In this document: one piece after another, positions 6,116 to 7,856 of the stretch
Layout of the letters: the number at the start of each line of letters is the position of its first letter
Numbering within the stretch: position 1 is the stretch's first letter
Assembly (NCBI GenBank): GCA_963731035.1
Contig: CAVSUY010000025.1
Span: forward strand, 1-7,856
DNA from: JAANXG01 sp963731035
GTDB lineage: Bacteria; Pseudomonadota; Gammaproteobacteria; Arenicellales; JAANXG01
Length of the DNA: 7,856 nucleotides
Direction of reading: 5' to 3'
Notes under the pieces: model-generated
Told to the model about the DNA's origin: nothing
Database searches by the model: none
The model's input: only the letters and a program-made list of their open reading frames with translations
Made by a program: the position numbers and the translations under genes

Positions 6116-6935
6116 CCAGTTGCAATCCCCCCAGGCGCAGGTAATCCCGGTAATCCGGGTGCTCGAGACAGTGCTGCAGCGCGAACAGCAGTCCTCGTTC
6201 GTCATTGTTTGTAACGACATGGGCGGTTTCCCCGTGGCGCATGAATTCGAAGCCTCCGTCCCCTGGGTAGCCGACTACGCAACAACCAGAGCACATCGCT
6301 TCCAGGGGTGGAAGTCCGAAGGCCTCGTTGGGAGAGACGGCCACGAACATGTCCGCTCTTTGCAGTATGGCCGCTACCTGCGATTCCGGGAGATCGGAGA
6401 TCGGGAGCCATGTCGGGTCGCCGGCAACGCTGGATCGCAGCCTGTCGACGGCCTCGCCGTTCTTTCTCGGCATGTAGGCAATGCTGTTCATCTGCTTCGG
6501 TCTGTCCTGGCAACGAAACACCGGGGACACCGACAGCGGAACATATGGGGCGACGATGCCATGCGCGAGTAAGCGCTGTGTCATGTGCAGACCGTGGGAT
6601 ATGAACTCGAACTCGTCCCGCCGCAGCATCAACTGCTCGTCCGCAGAGGTATTCGCCCCCTGCATATGCACGATCTTTCGCGCGGGCTTCAGCGACGAGA
6701 CGAAGTCCGCATCGGGCGGCCAGGAAAACAGGATCATGTCCTCCGAGACGCACAGGTCCGGAAGCCTTTCGCGCGGCACGGTCTTCGCGCAGGAGTCCAG
6801 CCACTGGGCGTGCCCTCCCTCCGGTGTTGCCACGAACGCCGTATAGCCCGCCCGGTTGAGATACTCGACGGTTTGAAATGCATTCTTCACGCCGCCGTAG
6901 ATTCCCGTACCGGGCAGAACGTAGTAGATGTTCAT
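6057..6935 (-). CDS. GT4-family (GT-B fold) glycosyltransferase
   Basis: The 292-residue product begins MNIYYVLPGTGIYGGVKNAF, with the Gly-rich first loop typical of GT4 enzymes (GIYGGV). Its C-terminal donor-binding half carries SPNEAFGLPPLEAM, in which E204 and E212 form the family's E-x7-E motif, followed by CCVVGYPGDGGFEFM and HGETAHVV. GT4 enzymes are retaining transferases that use nucleotide-activated sugars, usually at the cytoplasmic membrane face. At 292 residues it is shorter than the common 350-400, but both the start and the E-x7-E region are present, so it looks compact rather than broken. The ATG overlaps the stop of the upstream GT8-like gene as ATGA, so the two are probably translationally coupled. 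No clear Shine-Dalgarno is seen. Its 3' end overlaps the convergent 602-residue gene by 52 bp. The sugar specificity is unknown. Confidence 0.92.
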   Translation of the reverse strand: MNIYYVLPGTGIYGGVKNAFQTVEYLNRAGYTAFVATPEGGHAQWLDSCAKTVPRERLPDLCVSEDMILFSWPPDADFVSSLKPARKIVHMQGANTSADEQLMLRRDEFEFISHGLHMTQRLLAHGIVAPYVPLSVSPVFRCQDRPKQMNSIAYMPRKNGEAVDRLRSSVAGDPTWLPISDLPESQVAAILQRADMFVAVSPNEAFGLPPLEAMCSGCCVVGYPGDGGFEFMRHGETAHVVTNNDERGLLFALQHCLEHPDYRDYLRLGGLQLAAYYTPERESRGLLRALGL

Positions 6936-7798
6936 ATATGCAAACCGGCGCGCATGCGTTCCACGGTATCCTCATCGGGCCCCCGGCAGAAGTTGCTGAA
7001 GTGAAGCACCTTGGCGCCGGTCCTGGGGAAGTGATCGTCCCAGTGCTCGCAGTGATTCCAGTACCAGTCCAGATCCCGGCAACGTCCCGGGTGCAACGAG
7101 TTGGTCCAGTACTGGAAATAGTCCTGGTCACCGATCATGTGTTTCCCGACGGTATGGTGCTCCGGGCGAGTGGCGCGAGCTTTGGTGGCCCAACGCAGGA
7201 ATTGCTCCAACGGATCCCGTCGCGCCATGACCAATCCGGAATTGTAGTATCTGAAGTCGGGCTCGGCGGGGGTGCTGCCGGCGTGGTTGAACCACTTCAA
7301 GGTGTGATCCACGTAGTGGTCGAGGAAGAAATCGCGGCCCAGGTTGGACCCGGAGATCGTCGGTTGTTCAACCATGGCGAAGTCGCTGTTGCCGATCTCC
7401 GCGGCGACTTCGTCTGTCCGGACTGGGGCGACGAACATGGCGTCGGCATCGAGTTGTATGTATAAAGAAGCACCGGTTCTGCTCAGTGCCGCTTCCAGCG
7501 TGTCGAATTTCCTCAGGAACAAGGGACTGCCGCCGGCAGCCTCTTCCTGCAAAGTCTCGAAATGCACTCTGGGATCGGCGGCCCACGCCGGACATTCGGA
7601 CCGATCGGAGCCCACGAAGATGCCGAAGTTGCTGTTCCTGAGCACGGAAACGACGGAAAGGCCCGCCACCTCCATGTAACGGGCGCTGCCGCACGCGGTG
7701 ATACAAACGCACAGATCACTTGAACCGGTATTCACAACGGCGCCGCGCCTCGAGTATTTACGCGTGGATGCCTTACGGACAGGCAGAATAAACCACAT
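6932..7798 (-). CDS. GT8-like nucleotide-sugar glycosyltransferase (start uncertain)
   Basis: From ATG 7798 this gives 288 residues. Motifs point to a GT-A, GT8/LgtC-like transferase: YIQLDADAMF with D117-A-D119 as the metal-binding DxD; YYNSGLVMARRDPLEQF, the 'N-SG-hydrophobic' strand after the active site; GDQDYF (D224, D226); and KVLHFSNF (H266) near the C-terminus, where GT8 enzymes place a metal-binding His. No membrane segment is evident. The start is unsettled. The first 21 residues from ATG 7798 are basic and unlike the fold, while GTG 7735 (MNTGSSDLCVCITACG) would begin right at the first strand and give 267 residues. Neither has a convincing ribosome site. The frame also stays open upstream to the window edge (7856), so a start beyond it is possible. 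The stop overlaps the next gene's ATG (ATGA). Donor and acceptor are unknown. Confidence 0.88.
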   Translation of the reverse strand: MWFILPVRKASTRKYSRRGAVVNTGSSDLCVCITACGSARYMEVAGLSVVSVLRNSNFGIFVGSDRSECPAWAADPRVHFETLQEEAAGGSPLFLRKFDTLEAALSRTGASLYIQLDADAMFVAPVRTDEVAAEIGNSDFAMVEQPTISGSNLGRDFFLDHYVDHTLKWFNHAGSTPAEPDFRYYNSGLVMARRDPLEQFLRWATKARATRPEHHTVGKHMIGDQDYFQYWTNSLHPGRCRDLDWYWNHCEHWDDHFPRTGAKVLHFSNFCRGPDEDTVERMRAGLHI

Positions 7799-7856
7799 GC
7801 GCTGTGGGTGAAAGATGTTGCTGCAGGCTCCGGACGCTGCCAGCGGGAACCGGACA

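Noticed and set aside
6202..7131. 309-codon minus-strand open frame overlapping both the GT4 and GT8-like genes
   Set aside because: It is out of frame with two motif-bearing genes coupled by ATGA; its Arg/Gly/Pro-rich translation is typical of a shadow frame.
1..7856. CRISPR arrays, tRNA or rRNA genes, insertion sequences, integrases
   Set aside because: No regular repeat-spacer pattern, cloverleaf-like sequence, transposase motif or terminal inverted repeat was recognised on reading both strands.

Overview
The window is GC-rich (about 60% by eye) and reads as an accessory surface-glycan locus of a Gram-negative bacterium, most likely a proteobacterium. The reasons are a 'CGGG'-type lipoprotein signal, the proteobacterial style of the indolepyruvate ferredoxin oxidoreductase tail at the left edge, and densely packed glycosyltransferase genes. 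The taxon cannot be fixed more closely from this sequence.

Layout. Positions 1-230 are the 3' end of an indolepyruvate ferredoxin oxidoreductase gene, a metabolic gene that probably marks the left border of the glycan locus. A short gap with a weak promoter candidate and a clear Shine-Dalgarno sequence leads to a small ORF (323-676). This ORF has a KWEKP motif, a lipoprotein-type signal segment (LLAAC) and a Gly/Ser then Pro/Thr-rich tail. After a 69-base gap comes a very large multidomain gene (746-4300, 1184 aa). Its parts are a PqqD-like N-terminal domain, a region resembling the front of GT10 fucosyltransferases, a GT2 domain with a DSH metal motif, an uncharacterised region, a second GT2 domain with a DVT motif, and a shrunken Rossmann-like C-terminus. 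Its stop overlaps by one base the start of a second fusion gene (4300-6108, 602 aa): a GT92/GT2-like DVDEF glycosyltransferase joined by an Ala/Pro linker to a GT32-type DMD glycosyltransferase.

On the opposite strand, two more glycosyltransferase genes converge on this pair. A GT8-like gene (6932-7798, whose frame stays open to the right edge) overlaps by the tetranucleotide ATGA a GT4-family gene (6057-6935). The 3' ends of the two convergent operons overlap by 52 bp within a patch rich in inverted repeats.

Together, four genes carry at least six glycosyltransferase modules, enough for a multi-sugar glycan. No flippase, polymerase or sugar-nucleotide enzyme lies in the window, so the final product (LPS, capsule, glycolipid or glycoprotein) cannot be read directly. 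The most provocative feature is the pairing of a mucin-like small lipoprotein with a glycosyltransferase that carries a PqqD-like, potentially peptide-binding, domain. One testable reading is peptide-directed O-glycosylation; the sequence alone does not prove it.
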